IMG/VR virus record: IMGVR_UViG_3300023179_000494
Span: 1-24,623 of that record
Length of the DNA stretch: 24,623 nt
Reading direction: 5' to 3' (one strand)
Source of the DNA: a virus
The position numbers and the translations under genes are program-made. This document shows positions 24,448-24,623 of this stretch, in pieces (the stretch's first letter is position 1; every line of letters begins with the position of its first letter). The notes below the pieces were generated by a model. It was given only the letters and a program-made list of their open reading frames with translations. It made no database searches and was not told where the DNA came from.

Positions 24448-24623
24448 ATGAATAAAAATAAATTATTACTTGAAGCAGTAAAATACCAACAAAAAAAACT
24501 TGGTCATATAGAAGGTATATTAAAAGAAGCACTAGCACATCCTGTGTTTGAATCTCTTAAACAATTTGAAAACGAACTTGAATATCAATTGTTTGAAGGA
24601 GTTGTTTATGGTATTGTAGAGCG
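24448..24623 (+). CDS. Partial gene: paralogue of the leader of the gene at 23286
   Basis: 58 codons are visible before the window ends. The ATG at 24448 lacks a Shine-Dalgarno sequence; its context matches the HNH gene start over 17 bases. The leader is alignable with the gene at 23286: (N)K-x-K...LLEAV against FIYEAV, GILKEALAHPVF against NIIKEALKNPAF, and LEYQLFEG against LEVQLNEA. The three candidate cleavage sites (L-L-E|A at 9, L-K-E|A at 27, L-F-E|G at 50) keep the 18- and 23-residue spacing. I infer another internal head protein made as a precursor. The body is outside the window, so nothing can be said of its mature function. Confidence 0.8.
   Translation, partial: MNKNKLLLEAVKYQQKKLGHIEGILKEALAHPVFESLKQFENELEYQLFEGVVYGIVE

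Overview
The window is a stretch of an AT-rich, large T4-like myovirus (contractile-tailed phage) genome. This rests on a complete neck and tail series in T4 order on the minus strand: gp13-like neck, gp14-like neck, gp15-like tail completion, two tandem gp18-like sheaths and a gp19-like tail tube. A second minus-strand block holds a LysM protein between two very large baseplate or tail proteins. Nothing identifies the host. Several genes lack a clear Shine-Dalgarno sequence, and the source is probably an environmental or uncultured phage. No terminase, portal, capsid, prohead protease, tRNA or CRISPR array lies inside the window.

Layout from left to right. Positions 82-1023 (-) encode a GDP-L-fucose synthase. 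Positions 1176-2096 (+) encode a protein with a capsid-targeting-like N-terminus and an HRLGH motif. A short coding remnant follows, then a zinc-finger/NUMOD/HNH endonuclease at 2231-3166 (+). The minus-strand block 13531 to 3194 is the neck-sheath-tube cluster. It has a TATAAATA late-promoter-like box upstream, a strong intrinsic terminator between the two sheath genes, and a perfect 21-bp hairpin abutting the tail-tube start codon. A plus-strand island at 13653-15067 holds a second protein with the same N-terminal cassette, plus an unknown gene. The minus-strand block 23188 to 15055 holds the two large baseplate/tail proteins with the LysM protein between them, then a DnaJ-type co-chaperone and a small unknown protein. 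The right end (23286 onward, +) holds a helical protein and the start of a paralogue, separated by an intrinsic terminator.

The most interesting signal is a set of four plus-strand genes (1176, 13653, 23286, 24448). Each begins with about 9-11 residues ending in an (I/L)-x-E|A site. That is the form of the T4 capsid-targeting sequence, which sends internal proteins into the prohead and is cut by the gp21 protease. Two of these genes share a near-identical 24-residue N-terminal cassette on otherwise unrelated proteins. The other two share a different leader of about 50 residues with three candidate cleavage sites at matching spacing. I infer a modular set of internal (packaged, possibly co-injected) head proteins inserted around and within the opposite-strand tail genes.
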